A stretch of DNA of 64,000 bases. Origin: Bacteroidota bacterium. Lineage in GTDB: Bacteria > Bacteroidota > Bacteroidia > Bacteroidales > VadinHA17. The stretch covers positions 41,127 through 105,126 of the forward strand of contig JADFDS010000002.1 of assembly GCA_018262715.1 (NCBI GenBank). Direction: 5' to 3'. Positions 28,762 to 37,588 of this stretch are shown here, piece after piece (position 1 is the stretch's first letter; every line of letters starts with the position of its first letter). Under the pieces are notes generated by a model. It did no database searches. It saw only the letters and a program-made list of their open reading frames with translations, and was not told where the DNA came from. The position numbers and the translations under genes are program-made.

Positions 28762-30306
28762 ATGAGAAACTTCCTGCAAATCCTTGCTGCAATCCTGCTG
28801 GTATTCAGTGCCTGCACCAAACCTGAACCTGAACCAAACATTGTGGTGGATGAAAACGGGCTGGCTGAAAACATGTTTACAGAATGGCCCGGTTATGACC
28901 CTGTGATTTCCTATAAATTCAGCGATGATTATCCGGATTATGAAATGCCGGTCAGAAATCTGCCATACACCGGACGTAATCTCAGCTGGACACTGGCTGA
29001 CGGCTGGTGGTCTTTTTACGCAGGGTCAAAAGCAAATCCTCTGGTAACGGAAGAGGCAGTGCAGCCAATGCTTGACCGCCTGAACACCGACTTCGCGTAT
29101 ATGCGTGATGTGATGGGCTGGCCTCCTGACATGGCAGTGCAGAATGGCTACAGGAGCGCCGTGTTTCTCTACGGATCGGGACTGAGCACCGATGATGCCT
29201 CCAATACTGAAACCGGTGGCTGGCAAAGCTGGGTCTCAATAAACAATATTGACTGGCCGGTGGTACTGATATCTTATTACCCGATTTATTGCTACCATCC
29301 CGACTGCAATTATAATGACATTGAATTTCAGACTGATGCCGTGGTTCATGAAGGCATTCACACAATGTTCTCATCCATGCCGGGAAGGAACAACAAGGCA
29401 TGGTTTCACGAGGGCAGCAACTGCTGGCTTCAGGCAACCATGGAGCTTGACCGTTCCGGTACCACCGATTACAGCAAACTTTCATTCGGGTGGCTGGCCG
29501 CAGGAAGCATAATCGCTCCCTTCATTCCGATTGAATGCTATGGCGGATGGCTTGCTGACGGATCCTTCGGCGGTCCCAACTACGAGGGGCTGAATGACAA
29601 TACCCGCCGCATACTGGGAGGAATCCAGTACAGCGAAGTGTTTCCGACCTTTCTTGCAGAGTACCTGGGCTATCACAGCATACCATGGATATGGCAGAAC
29701 TGCCGGGGCCTTGTGCTTGCAGGGATGGGAACGGTCATGGGTGAAGAACAGATGAGGCGGATCATACAGGAGTACCGTGCCAGGCTCTGCCTGGCTGACC
29801 TTGGACGCTATCAGTCCGCCGTACTGCAGATGTACAGGGATAATATGGGCCAGCGCATCTATTCCGAATTCAGTTCCGCCCCGGCGGCAGACTGGAAGGC
29901 GACGCCCTATGTTTCAACCACCCCCGGTGACGATGGATGGCTGATACCGGAGGAAAGAACCCTTCCCGGGTGGACAGGCGCAAATATAATTCCCCTGGAA
30001 GTTGAGGGTGAAAGCGTGACTGTGAACTTTGACGCCATGAAGAATAACATGTCACTTCAGCTTTGTTACCGTACCGCTGCCGGCAAGACTGTATATTGTG
30101 ACCCGGTGACCGGGGGCGACTGCACGATTGTTACCAAAGTTCACAGACCGGCAAATGATGTGGTGTTTGCGGTCATCACCAACCTTGATTATACCTATTC
30201 GGTCATCAATCAGCGTTCCCGTCATTACTCCTACCGCCTCAAGCCAGGCAAGGGAGTGGTGGCAACTGCTGACATTCATTCTGACTGGTTCAACTGGAGC
30301 AACTAG
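28762..30306 (+). CDS. Lipoprotein with HExxH zincin motif (putative metallopeptidase)
   Basis: 514 residues from the ATG at 28762; a TTG six bases earlier is less likely. A short lipoprotein signal ends 'VFSAC'. The central part holds H196-E-G-I-H200 in 'AVVHEGIHTMF', then 'WFHEGSNCWLQ', where Glu217 lies 17 residues later and could be the third zinc ligand. This is a gluzincin-like layout. 'WMGWPPD'-like text near residue 118 and the Trp/Tyr-rich fold resemble Bacteroidota DUF6055-type proteins; the assignment to that family is inferred. The last 90 residues form a beta-sandwich. Placement beside a GH127/SusCD locus suggests cleavage of the protein part of an arabinosylated glycoprotein, which is untested. 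Confidence 0.75.
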   Translation: MRNFLQILAAILLVFSACTKPEPEPNIVVDENGLAENMFTEWPGYDPVISYKFSDDYPDYEMPVRNLPYTGRNLSWTLADGWWSFYAGSKANPLVTEEAVQPMLDRLNTDFAYMRDVMGWPPDMAVQNGYRSAVFLYGSGLSTDDASNTETGGWQSWVSINNIDWPVVLISYYPIYCYHPDCNYNDIEFQTDAVVHEGIHTMFSSMPGRNNKAWFHEGSNCWLQATMELDRSGTTDYSKLSFGWLAAGSIIAPFIPIECYGGWLADGSFGGPNYEGLNDNTRRILGGIQYSEVFPTFLAEYLGYHSIPWIWQNCRGLVLAGMGTVMGEEQMRRIIQEYRARLCLADLGRYQSAVLQMYRDNMGQRIYSEFSSAPAADWKATPYVSTTPGDDGWLIPEERTLPGWTGANIIPLEVEGESVTVNFDAMKNNMSLQLCYRTAAGKTVYCDPVTGGDCTIVTKVHRPANDVVFAVITNLDYTYSVINQRSRHYSYRLKPGKGVVATADIHSDWFNWSN

Positions 30307-30324
30307 GACATCAGGGACTGCAGA

Positions 30325-30352
30325 ATTGCGATTTGCGATTTGCGATTTGCGA
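30325..30352 (+). repeat. Intergenic heptamer repeats, locus 3 (inverted relative to loci 1 and 2)
   Basis: One ATTGCGA and three TTTGCGA units in tandem, then degenerate copies to about 30379. On the opposite strand they read TCGCAAA/TCGCAAT, the same family as 3216-3257 and 8444-8471. They lie between the convergent zincin and kinase-peptidase genes. Confidence 0.8.
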
Positions 30353-30407
30353 ATTATTACGAATTTTTGGGATTTGCGGGTATGGCCGTCGGGCCTGCCG
30401 GTAGCCG

Positions 30408-31769
30408 TCATACTTTCGGGGATATCCAGCATTGTAGCCTGGCCGTCATCCGGTTGAACCACCGCGGCAGGTGTCTGGTGGGTGGTTGTTGCTGCCTGCC
30501 GGACCGTACCACTGATCCTACAATTCCGGCAATCATACCGGCATCAGCCGGCTCATCTTCACGGGTAACGCCATCACCCTGCGTGCGTATGAGGGTTGCA
30601 TTCCTGCCGGCTGTCACTCCTGTTACCCGGTGTATCACATACCCTCCGTCGCGCTTCAACGCAACTATTTCACCAATCTCCGGCACCCTTGTGCCAATAG
30701 GCTCAATCTCCACCTTATCACCCGGTCTGATGGCAGGCCACATGCTGTAACCTCCCGCAGTGACAGTAATGATTTTGCCTGCATTCAGCAGAGCCTCGGC
30801 AGCACCTGCAGCAATTGAAATGTCCTCCTCCTTCCTCAGGCGCAGGTAATCGCGAATGCTTCCTTCAGGCAGGAACGAGAGCCTGCTCACGCGGACTGAC
30901 GATGCCAGGTCATCAGCTGCAGCAGCAAGCCTTGCTGCCGCCTCCCTGTCCCAGTTCTGCTGGATACAGTTGGCAAGAATCATTGCTACAGCCTCCGCCC
31001 CGGTGACGGGCTCCGACACATTGGCTGATCCATGCCTTATTATCCACAGGTGGTCGAGTGGGGCAGAACGAGGTTCATCGTTGCGGTACACAGGTGTGTT
31101 GTGCATCACCCACCTGCCCTCCTCACGGCGCAGCACCAGCCTGTCGTCGTGAATGATCCTGTCGCCTGCCCGGTCAAATATCTGTGCCAGGGTGGTCTTG
31201 CCGCTTCCCGAGCGGCCGGTGAAGAGCCATCCCCGGCCGTGGCATGACACCCCTGAGCCGTGGATCATGATATCTCCGGCCCGGGAGAAGAGAAAATAAA
31301 GCAGAAGTCCGTCAAGGGGATAGGGAAGAGGATTAATGGTATTGGGTGGTCCTGCGGTAAATTGTGCTGCTGGCTGATCCTTACCGCCAGAGAGCTGAGG
31401 TGAAATGGCGAACTCACCCGTACGGATCCGCCACCGCATTTCGCCGTGAGGCATTTCCAGGACAGCCGTCCTCTGCGGCTCCTTCAGGAATACACGCGCA
31501 TACGTTACACCTCCTCCCGAAAAAATCTCCCAGAACGATTCGCCTGAATTAATTACCCCTCCAGGCACCTCCTCCATCAGCTGTGCATCAAACACCTTCA
31601 TCGCCGCCGGAGGGATCTCCCCGGAACCGGGTTCAACATCAACAATCAGGTCAGGTTCAGCCTCCGCTGCAACCGTGAACGCACTGAACCGCTCATCGGG
31701 ACGAACATCCAAACCCTCCCGGGAGTGAAACCGTATCCGCCGCCCGGCTATGACAAGGTCAACCGTCAC
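30408..31769 (-). CDS. HPr-kinase-like protein fused to a signal-peptidase-like domain
   Basis: 453 residues with two fused parts. Residues about 1-310 resemble the HprK-related kinases of RiPP-type clusters, with P-loop 'GRSGSGKTTLAQIF' near 184-197 and an acidic 'IIHDDRLVL'. Residues about 330-425 resemble an S24/S26-type serine peptidase, with Ser342 in 'GGYSMWPAIRPGD', His380 in 'GYVIHRV', then 'TQGDGVTREDEP'. Ser plus His rather than Ser plus Lys is the pattern of archaeal/ER-type signal peptidases. No membrane helix is evident. The start is GTG at 31769, overlapping the stop of the PqqD-like gene by 4 bases, so the two are translationally coupled. In lasso-peptide clusters HprK homologues phosphorylate the precursor; a leader peptidase would complete such a pathway. 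Confidence 0.8.
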   Translation of the reverse strand: MTVDLVIAGRRIRFHSREGLDVRPDERFSAFTVAAEAEPDLIVDVEPGSGEIPPAAMKVFDAQLMEEVPGGVINSGESFWEIFSGGGVTYARVFLKEPQRTAVLEMPHGEMRWRIRTGEFAISPQLSGGKDQPAAQFTAGPPNTINPLPYPLDGLLLYFLFSRAGDIMIHGSGVSCHGRGWLFTGRSGSGKTTLAQIFDRAGDRIIHDDRLVLRREEGRWVMHNTPVYRNDEPRSAPLDHLWIIRHGSANVSEPVTGAEAVAMILANCIQQNWDREAAARLAAAADDLASSVRVSRLSFLPEGSIRDYLRLRKEEDISIAAGAAEALLNAGKIITVTAGGYSMWPAIRPGDKVEIEPIGTRVPEIGEIVALKRDGGYVIHRVTGVTAGRNATLIRTQGDGVTREDEPADAGMIAGIVGSVVRSGRQQQPPTRHLPRWFNRMTARLQCWISPKV

Positions 31770-32062
31770 GTCTCCCTGAAATGAAGGAATTCCTGTATCT
31801 CCCTGAAGAAATCCAGGGCATCTTTTTCGGCAATGTCAGCCTCAACGTCGAACTCTTCGACTATCTTTGACGTTATATCACTGATGGCTCGCTCTCCGTC
31901 AATCAACTCCCATATAAAAGCACCTGTCTCGGTAAGCCTGTACAGAGAATCCATGTCGGCAATGTTGCCCGTCAGCGGAATGAGCAGGTACTCATCATTG
32001 ATCCTGCGGTACACCACCGAGGGCGAGTGCGAGGGTATGGATGAGAGTGAAATCATTATCAT
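31766..32062 (-). CDS. PqqD-like peptide chaperone (RiPP recognition element)
   Basis: 98 residues. 'VVYRRINDEYLLIPLTGNIADMD' followed by 'LYRLTETGAFIWELIDGERAI' and 'DITSKIVEEFDVEADIAEKD' is the PqqD pattern: three beta strands, then a winged helix-turn-helix that binds leader peptides. 'TGAFIWELIDG' is the family's most conserved stretch. It is first in a two-gene operon with the kinase-peptidase fusion (4-base overlap). The second ATG, 32056, may be the true start because the promoter at 32073-32080 leaves only about 5 bases before the first. The expected role is to present a precursor peptide to modifying enzymes. Confidence 0.85.
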   Translation of the reverse strand: MIMISLSSIPSHSPSVVYRRINDEYLLIPLTGNIADMDSLYRLTETGAFIWELIDGERAISDITSKIVEEFDVEADIAEKDALDFFREIQEFLHFRET

Positions 32063-32072
32063 ATAATCAACT

Positions 32073-32101
32073 CAAAGATAGCCAATTTCAATCTATCTTT
32101 G
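32073..32101. promoter_or_regulatory. Palindromic back-to-back promoters of pqqD-like gene and rnr
   Basis: CAAAGATA (32073-32080) and TATCTTTG (32094-32101) form a perfect 8-bp inverted repeat with 13 bases between. Each arm is a full -7 box, the first firing left into the PqqD-like gene and the second right into rnr. RNA polymerase cannot occupy both at once, so the two directions should compete. Confidence 0.6.
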
Positions 32102-32122
32102 GAATCGCTAAACAAAGCAGAA

Positions 32123-34267
32123 ATGTCAAGAAAAAAACCACCCGAAAAAAGCGGGATCGATCAGAAAAAACTTATTGAGCTCATCGTCAAGGCGATGGCA
32201 AAAAACCCAAGACAACCGTTAAACTACAAGCAAATCGCCGCAAAGCTAAAAATAACAGAAAAAGAGGAAAAGCGGGCGCTCTCTGAAGCCCTTCTCAGGA
32301 TGAAGAAGGACGGCACTGCCGATGAGCGTGGGCACGGCAAATATGTACTTAAGGCCGTCGGCGGCTATGTAACCGGTACAATCGACCTTACCAAATTCGG
32401 ATACGCATTCGTGATCACCGATGAGATGGAAGATGATGTTTTCATCGCAGCGCGAAACCTTAATACCGCGCTCCACGGCGACCAGGTGAAGGTGCTGCTG
32501 TATGCCCGCCACAAGGGGAAGCGCCCCGAGGGCGAAGTGGTAGAGATCATCAACCGTTCACGAGCTACCTTTGTCGGATCGATAGAGCTCACCAAACAAT
32601 TCGCATTCCTTATACCCGACAACAAGAACATGCCGTTCGACCTCTTTATTCCCCTCGCAAAACTCAACGGGGCAAAGCAGGGACAGAAGGCCGTGGCGCG
32701 TATAGTGGAGTGGGACCAGCGCTCGCGAAACCCGGTGGGCGAGATAATAGAGGTGCTCGGCAACCCGGGTGAGAATGATACGGAGATGCATGCCATCCTG
32801 GCCGAGTTCGGGCTGCCCAACAGATTTGATCCCGAGATCGAGGCTGCGGCAGAAAAGATTCCCGCTGAGATTACTGCTGAGGACATATCCGCGAGGCGTG
32901 ATTTCCGCGAAATCCCAACCTTCACGATTGACCCTGAGGACGCCAAGGACTTCGACGATGCCCTCTCGATGAGGAAACTGCCCAACGGAAACATCGAGGT
33001 CGGTGTGCATATCGCCGACGTCACCCATTATGTCAGACAGGGCTCACCGATAGAAAAAGTCGCCCAGGAAAGAGCAACCTCCGTCTACCTGGTCGACCGC
33101 ACCATACCGATGCTCCCTGAGAGGCTCTCAAACCATATCTGCTCGCTTAACCCGTCAGAGGACAAGCTGACCTATTCAGCTGTTTTTGAGATGGATGCGA
33201 AGGCTAACGTTGTGAATGAGTGGTTCGGACGCACCGTCATAAGTTCAGACATGCGGTTTTCATATGGCGAAGCCCAGAAGGTTATTGACACAGGTGAGGG
33301 TGATATGAAGGAGCAGATTCTGACCCTCCACAACCTGGCACAGCTGCTGCGAAGCAAACGTTTCGCCTCCGGTTCGTTCGCCTTCGAGAGGCTCGAGGTC
33401 AAGTTCAACCTGAGTGAGAAGGGAGTGCCCCTGGGCATTCTCTTCCGTGAGTTCGGAACTTCCAACCAGTTAATTGAAGAGTTCATGCTGCTTGCCAACA
33501 AGCGGGTGGCTGAATATGTCGGCAGAAAACTGAAAGGAAAAACATTTGTGTACCGTATCCATGACAAGCCCGATCCTGAGAAACTGAGCTCGTTCAGCTA
33601 CTTCATCAAGCGGTTTGGCTATGAGATTGACACTGCAAACGTCAAGGGCCTCCCGGCAGCAATGAACAAGCTGATGGAGGAGGTCTCGGGAAAGAAAGAG
33701 CAGAACATCGTCGAGACCCTCGCCCTGCGCTCCATGGCCAAGGCGGTCTATTCCACCGACAACATCGGCCATTATGGCCTCGCTTTCGGGCATTATACCC
33801 ACTTCACCTCGCCCATCCGCAGGTACCCCGACATGATGGTGCACAGGCTGCTGACAAAATATCTGGAAGGACAACCGGCACGCGATAAGGACAAGTATGA
33901 AAAAATGTGCGAACACTCCTCTAAGATGGAGCGCCTTGCAACCGACGCCGAGAGGGCATCGATCAAGTACAAGCAGGTGGAGTTCATGAGCGACAAGATC
34001 GGGAAAGTGTACGAGGGCGTGATCTCCGGCGTGACCGAATGGGGCATCTATGTCGAAATCATTGAGAACCAGTGCGAGGGAATGGTTGCCATCAGGGAGT
34101 TGCAGGATGATTACTTCGAATATGACGAGGAAAACTACTGCATACGCGGAAGGCAGTCAGGCAAGGTTTACATGCTTGGCGACAAGATCAGCGTTGAGGT
34201 GGTGAAAGCCGACCTTCAGAAGAGGCAACTTGATTACCGGCTGGCTGGTTCAACTGAGAAGGAATAA
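32123..34267 (+). CDS. rnr: Ribonuclease R
   Basis: 714 residues from the ATG at 32123. An in-frame TTG at 32099 sits inside the -7 box and cannot be used. This 3'-5' exoribonuclease degrades structured RNA. An N-terminal helix-turn-helix (about 15-75) and cold-shock domains (about 80-230) are followed by the RNB catalytic domain, with 'TIDPEDAKDFDDALSM' carrying the metal-binding Asp residues, 'VGVHIADVTHYVRQGS', and 'HYTHFTSPIRRYPDMMVHRL'. A C-terminal S1 domain follows ('GKVYEGVISGVTEWGIYVEI'). It lacks the long Lys-rich tail of proteobacterial RNase R. The gene is an island of housekeeping function between the two halves of the putative peptide system. Confidence 0.96.
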   Translation: MSRKKPPEKSGIDQKKLIELIVKAMAKNPRQPLNYKQIAAKLKITEKEEKRALSEALLRMKKDGTADERGHGKYVLKAVGGYVTGTIDLTKFGYAFVITDEMEDDVFIAARNLNTALHGDQVKVLLYARHKGKRPEGEVVEIINRSRATFVGSIELTKQFAFLIPDNKNMPFDLFIPLAKLNGAKQGQKAVARIVEWDQRSRNPVGEIIEVLGNPGENDTEMHAILAEFGLPNRFDPEIEAAAEKIPAEITAEDISARRDFREIPTFTIDPEDAKDFDDALSMRKLPNGNIEVGVHIADVTHYVRQGSPIEKVAQERATSVYLVDRTIPMLPERLSNHICSLNPSEDKLTYSAVFEMDAKANVVNEWFGRTVISSDMRFSYGEAQKVIDTGEGDMKEQILTLHNLAQLLRSKRFASGSFAFERLEVKFNLSEKGVPLGILFREFGTSNQLIEEFMLLANKRVAEYVGRKLKGKTFVYRIHDKPDPEKLSSFSYFIKRFGYEIDTANVKGLPAAMNKLMEEVSGKKEQNIVETLALRSMAKAVYSTDNIGHYGLAFGHYTHFTSPIRRYPDMMVHRLLTKYLEGQPARDKDKYEKMCEHSSKMERLATDAERASIKYKQVEFMSDKIGKVYEGVISGVTEWGIYVEIIENQCEGMVAIRELQDDYFEYDEENYCIRGRQSGKVYMLGDKISVEVVKADLQKRQLDYRLAGSTEKE

Positions 34268-34312
34268 CCTGATAAGACAAATACCGGGGGTGCACTGAAG
34301 TGTTTAATCCGG

Positions 34313-35845
34313 TCACTGCCTGGCCTGATCGTTATTGATCAGCTCAAGAAGTTTGTCAAGTGCTTCTGCTTCAGGCACGTTTTTGAGAACAGCTTCGGTT
34401 CCCCGGTAGATGTGGACTTTCCCCTCTCCGGCGCCAACGTATCCGTAATCAGCTCCGGCCATCTCGCCGGGGCCGTTGACCACGCATCCCATCACTGCTA
34501 TCTTCATTCCGGTGAGGTGTGCTGTGGCCTCCTTCACTTTACGCACCGCCTCCTGCAGGTTAAACTTCGTCCGGCCGCAGGTGGGGCATGAGATGTACCT
34601 GGTGCGGGTGATCCTCGCCTCGGTAGCCTGAAGAACGGAGAATGCCAGCCTTCGCAGTGCATCTCCCTGAACTGCACCACTGTTTGATATGCAGAGTCCC
34701 GCCGGATGGCGCGCAATAAAGAATCTTCCGAGCAGCGCGGCAGCTTCTATGGCCAGCTGTTCCGGATCGTCGCAGTTGAAAACGGGATTCAGAATCCGGT
34801 CATAAGCCTGCCTGCCCTCCGTAGCCTGAAGCTCATCAGGTGAGGCGGTCAGCACATCACCTGTGTATGGTGCGCCTGACTCATCGTTGAAACGGTCTCT
34901 TTCACGGGTATATACCTGCGGGAACCATCTCTCCCCCGGCCTTCGCTTCTCCAGCGGCGCAACAGGATTCTTCACCCGGCCTGCCTCACCGGCAACAGCC
35001 TTTATGATTGCGCGGGCAACAGGTATCTCGGCCTCGGGCGGCTCAGAAAGCGATACCCTGACCGTATCACCTATCCCCTCAGCCAGCAGCGTACCCGTCC
35101 CGGCGGCGGAGATTATCCTCCCGTCCTCGCCCTCGCCCGCCTCAGTGATGCCCAGGTGAATGGGGTAATGCATCCCCTCTTCAAACATCATCTTCACCAG
35201 GAGCCGGTTGGCCATAACCATCGTGAGTGTGTCTGAAGACTTCATTGAGACTACGATCCTGTTGAATCCTTCTCCCCTGAATATCTTCAGGAACTCTATT
35301 GCCGACACAGCCATCCCCTCGGGGGTGTTGCCATAGCGGGTCATGATCCGGTCAGAGAGCGAGCCGTGGTTTACCCCTATGCGGACAGCGGTACCATATT
35401 CAGTACATATCTTTATGAGCGGCATCAGTCTCTCCCTGGTGCGTTCCAGTTCTGCCTTCCACTCGGAGTCCGAGAACTCCTGCCTGATGAATGAAGCACG
35501 TTTGTCAGCATAGTTGCCAGGGTTGATGCGTACCTTTTCAACGATCCGTGCAGCCACCTCGGCAGCACCCGGATTGAAGTGGATATCGGCGCACACCGGC
35601 GTTTCAAATCCTGCCGCCCGAAGTCCGCTCTTGATGGCAGCAAGGTTCTCCGCTTCCCGGACTCCCTGGGCCGTAAGCCTCACCAGCTCACCTCCCGCCT
35701 CAATGATCCGGATGCACTGGCTGACGCTCGAAGCCGTGTTGAGGGTGTCTGTGTTGGTCATGCTCTGAACGCGTACGGGGAGATCGCCCCCCATTGTCAG
35801 GCTGCCGATCTGAATAATATCTGATTTGTAAGGGGTGAGGCTCAT
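34313..35845 (-). CDS. ispG: 4-Hydroxy-3-methylbut-2-enyl diphosphate synthase (GcpE)
   Basis: 510 residues. It catalyses the penultimate step of the MEP isoprenoid pathway. The N-terminal TIM barrel ('[20 protein letters not shown]', '[15 protein letters not shown]', '[14 protein letters not shown]', '[15 protein letters not shown]') is followed by an insert region (about 290-400). The C-terminal 4Fe-4S domain has '[13 protein letters not shown]' and '[11 protein letters not shown]', which supply the three cluster cysteines. The insert is the feature of the Bacteroidota/Chlamydia type; at 510 residues it is shorter than the roughly 600 seen in many relatives. Its ATG overlaps the cysS stop by 4 bases, so cysS-ispG is an operon. 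It converges on rnr. Confidence 0.96.
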   Translation of the reverse strand: MSLTPYKSDIIQIGSLTMGGDLPVRVQSMTNTDTLNTASSVSQCIRIIEAGGELVRLTAQGVREAENLAAIKSGLRAAGFETPVCADIHFNPGAAEVAARIVEKVRINPGNYADKRASFIRQEFSDSEWKAELERTRERLMPLIKICTEYGTAVRIGVNHGSLSDRIMTRYGNTPEGMAVSAIEFLKIFRGEGFNRIVVSMKSSDTLTMVMANRLLVKMMFEEGMHYPIHLGITEAGEGEDGRIISAAGTGTLLAEGIGDTVRVSLSEPPEAEIPVARAIIKAVAGEAGRVKNPVAPLEKRRPGERWFPQVYTRERDRFNDESGAPYTGDVLTASPDELQATEGRQAYDRILNPVFNCDDPEQLAIEAAALLGRFFIARHPAGLCISNSGAVQGDALRRLAFSVLQATEARITRTRYISCPTCGRTKFNLQEAVRKVKEATAHLTGMKIAVMGCVVNGPGEMAGADYGYVGAGEGKVHIYRGTEAVLKNVPEAEALDKLLELINNDQARQ

Positions 35846-37311
35846 GCCGTTATCTCCCAGTCGTACCCGTCCTTGCGGTCCTTGACCGTGATCCCCAGTT
35901 CGCTCAGCCTGTCGCGTATGCGGTCAGAGACAGCCCACTCCTTCTTCGCCTTCGCCTCCTGCCTGATGTCAAGGAGCAGTTTCAGGACGCCTTCCAGCCT
36001 GTCGTTGCCGGCCGACTCCTCCGCCCTGAGGCCGAAGAGATCATGTATGAATATGCGGAAGAGTTCCTGCAGTGACCTGATATCCTCTGCCGAAAGCTTC
36101 TCCTTCCCATCGTTGACCAGGTTGATGATCCTGACTGCGTCGAAGAGGTGGGCAATTGCGATGGGTGTATTCAGATCATCGCTCATGGCCTCATGGCACT
36201 TCGCGGCGATGCCGCTTATATCAGCAGTGGAGCTCCCGCCAGGTATCAGCCCGGCCAGAGTTTTCTCCGCATTCATCAGTTTCTGCAGTCCCAGCGAGGC
36301 TGCCAGCAGCGCCTCATTGCTGAAGTCGAGCGTGCTGCGGTACTGAGCCTGAAGCATGAAGAAGCGGATGGTCATGGGTGAATATGCCCTGGCCAGAAGC
36401 TTATGCGATCCGGAGAACATCTCCTCGAGGGTGATGAAGTTGCCGAGTGACCGTGCCATCTTCTGGCCGTTGATTGTCACCATGTTGTTATGCACCCAGT
36501 ATCGCACCGGCTGGTGTCCCTGGGCAGCGGTGCTCTGGGCAATCTCGCACTCGTGGTGCGGGAAGATCAGGTCCATTCCGCCGCCGTGGATATCAAATGT
36601 CTCTCCTAAATATTTCGTGCTCATCACCGAGCACTCGAGGTGCCATCCGGGAAAACCATCGCTCCATTTCGAAGGCCATCTCATTATATGTCCTGGTGCA
36701 GCCTTTTTCCACAGGGCGAAGTCGAACTGGCCCCGTTTCTCGTCCTGTCCCTCCAGTGCGCGGCTGTTGGCACGCATATCTTCAAGTACACGTCCGGAAA
36801 GGATGCCGTAATTATGCCTGCCGTCATACTTTTCCACGTCGAAATAAACGGAACCGTTCACCTCATAGGCGTAACCCTCGCCGATAAGCTTTTCAGTCAG
36901 CTGCTGCTGTTCGATGATGTGGCCGGTTGCGCGGGGTTCTATGGACGGAGGCAGAGTGTTTAGCTTCTCCATTGCATGGTGAAAGCTGTTCATGTATTTC
37001 TGGACTATCTCCATCGGCTCGAGGTGTTCCTGGCGGGCACGGCGGCTGATCTTGTCCTCTCCTGTGTCATCAGTTTCATTCTCAAGATGCCCTACATCGG
37101 TTATGTTCCGCACATACCTCACATTGTAGCCGAGGTGCATCAGGTACCTGTACAGCACGTCGAAGGTCACCGCAGGGCGGGCATGGCCGAGATGAGCCTC
37201 GCTGTAGACGGTGGGACCGCAGACATACATTCCCACAAAGGGCGGGGCAAGGGGTTCAAACAGTTCCTTTTTGCGTGTGAGGGTATTGTATAGGTAAAGG
37301 GCACTTTTCAT
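35842..37311 (-). CDS. cysS: Cysteine--tRNA ligase
   Basis: 489 residues from the ATG at 37311 ('[17 protein letters not shown]'). The frame stays open for 77 codons upstream, but that part is repeat-rich, lies before the -7 box at 37329-37336 and has no counterpart in the family. The class I HIGH-type motif is '[10 protein letters not shown]', and the KMSKS-type motif appears as 'QKMARSLGN'. Zinc ligands are 'YVCGPTVY' (Cys), 'WHLECSVMS' (Cys) and '[10 protein letters not shown]' (His). The C-terminal helical tRNA-binding domain ends '[17 protein letters not shown]'. It charges tRNA-Cys and is the first gene of an operon with ispG. Confidence 0.97.
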   Translation of the reverse strand: MKSALYLYNTLTRKKELFEPLAPPFVGMYVCGPTVYSEAHLGHARPAVTFDVLYRYLMHLGYNVRYVRNITDVGHLENETDDTGEDKISRRARQEHLEPMEIVQKYMNSFHHAMEKLNTLPPSIEPRATGHIIEQQQLTEKLIGEGYAYEVNGSVYFDVEKYDGRHNYGILSGRVLEDMRANSRALEGQDEKRGQFDFALWKKAAPGHIMRWPSKWSDGFPGWHLECSVMSTKYLGETFDIHGGGMDLIFPHHECEIAQSTAAQGHQPVRYWVHNNMVTINGQKMARSLGNFITLEEMFSGSHKLLARAYSPMTIRFFMLQAQYRSTLDFSNEALLAASLGLQKLMNAEKTLAGLIPGGSSTADISGIAAKCHEAMSDDLNTPIAIAHLFDAVRIINLVNDGKEKLSAEDIRSLQELFRIFIHDLFGLRAEESAGNDRLEGVLKLLLDIRQEAKAKKEWAVSDRIRDRLSELGITVKDRKDGYDWEITA

Positions 37312-37326
37312 CTCATCGGCTGTTTG

Positions 37327-37347
37327 TGCAAAAGTAATGCTTTTGCA
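37327..37347 (-). promoter_or_regulatory. cysS promoter within a perfect inverted repeat
   Basis: TGCAAAAG-TAATG-CTTTTGCA is a perfect 8-bp inverted repeat. On the minus strand it contains TACTTTTG (37329-37336), a full -7 consensus, 17 bases before the cysS ATG. The symmetry could mark an operator over the promoter or a weak opposing promoter (TGCTTTTG on the plus strand). Confidence 0.5.
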
Positions 37348-37379
37348 GCATAATGGCGTCACAAAACCACTTGCCTGAA

Positions 37380-37443
37380 GGGCATCATGAGATACCGGTG
37401 AATTGCCCGCAGGGCATAATGAAATACCGCTGAAACGCCCGCA
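37380..37443. repeat. Two 32-bp degenerate tandem repeats upstream of cysS
   Basis: Units 37380-37411 and 37412-37443 share GGGCAT-ATGA-ATACCG-TGAA--GCCCGCA, and a partial third begins at 37444. Each has GGGC near one end and GCCC near the other, so each can fold on itself. Confidence 0.65.
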
Positions 37444-37553
37444 AGGCATAAAGAATTGAAGCACCAGGGCACCTCCCTCTCCCCACCGGCATCCGGCACC
37501 AACGCCCGGCAACCGCAGGCAACCCCCGGCAACCGGCGGCATCAGCAGGCTAG

Positions 37554-37588
37554 AAAAAACTGCCCCGGGTCAATGTAACCCGGGGCAG
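37554..37588 (-). terminator. Intrinsic terminator of the ABC-nucleotidyltransferase operon
   Basis: On the minus strand an 11-bp perfect GC-rich stem (CTGCCCCGGGT with ACCCGGGGCAG, 7-base loop) is followed directly by TTTTTT. It is the clearest rho-independent terminator in the window. Confidence 0.9.

Noticed and set aside
32099..32122. TTG start for rnr eight codons upstream
   Set aside because: It lies within the -7 box and so would not be on the transcript.
37312..37542. N-terminal extension of cysS by 77 codons
   Set aside because: The extension covers repeats and the -7 box, and has no counterpart in Cys-tRNA synthetases; the ATG at 37311 fits the family.
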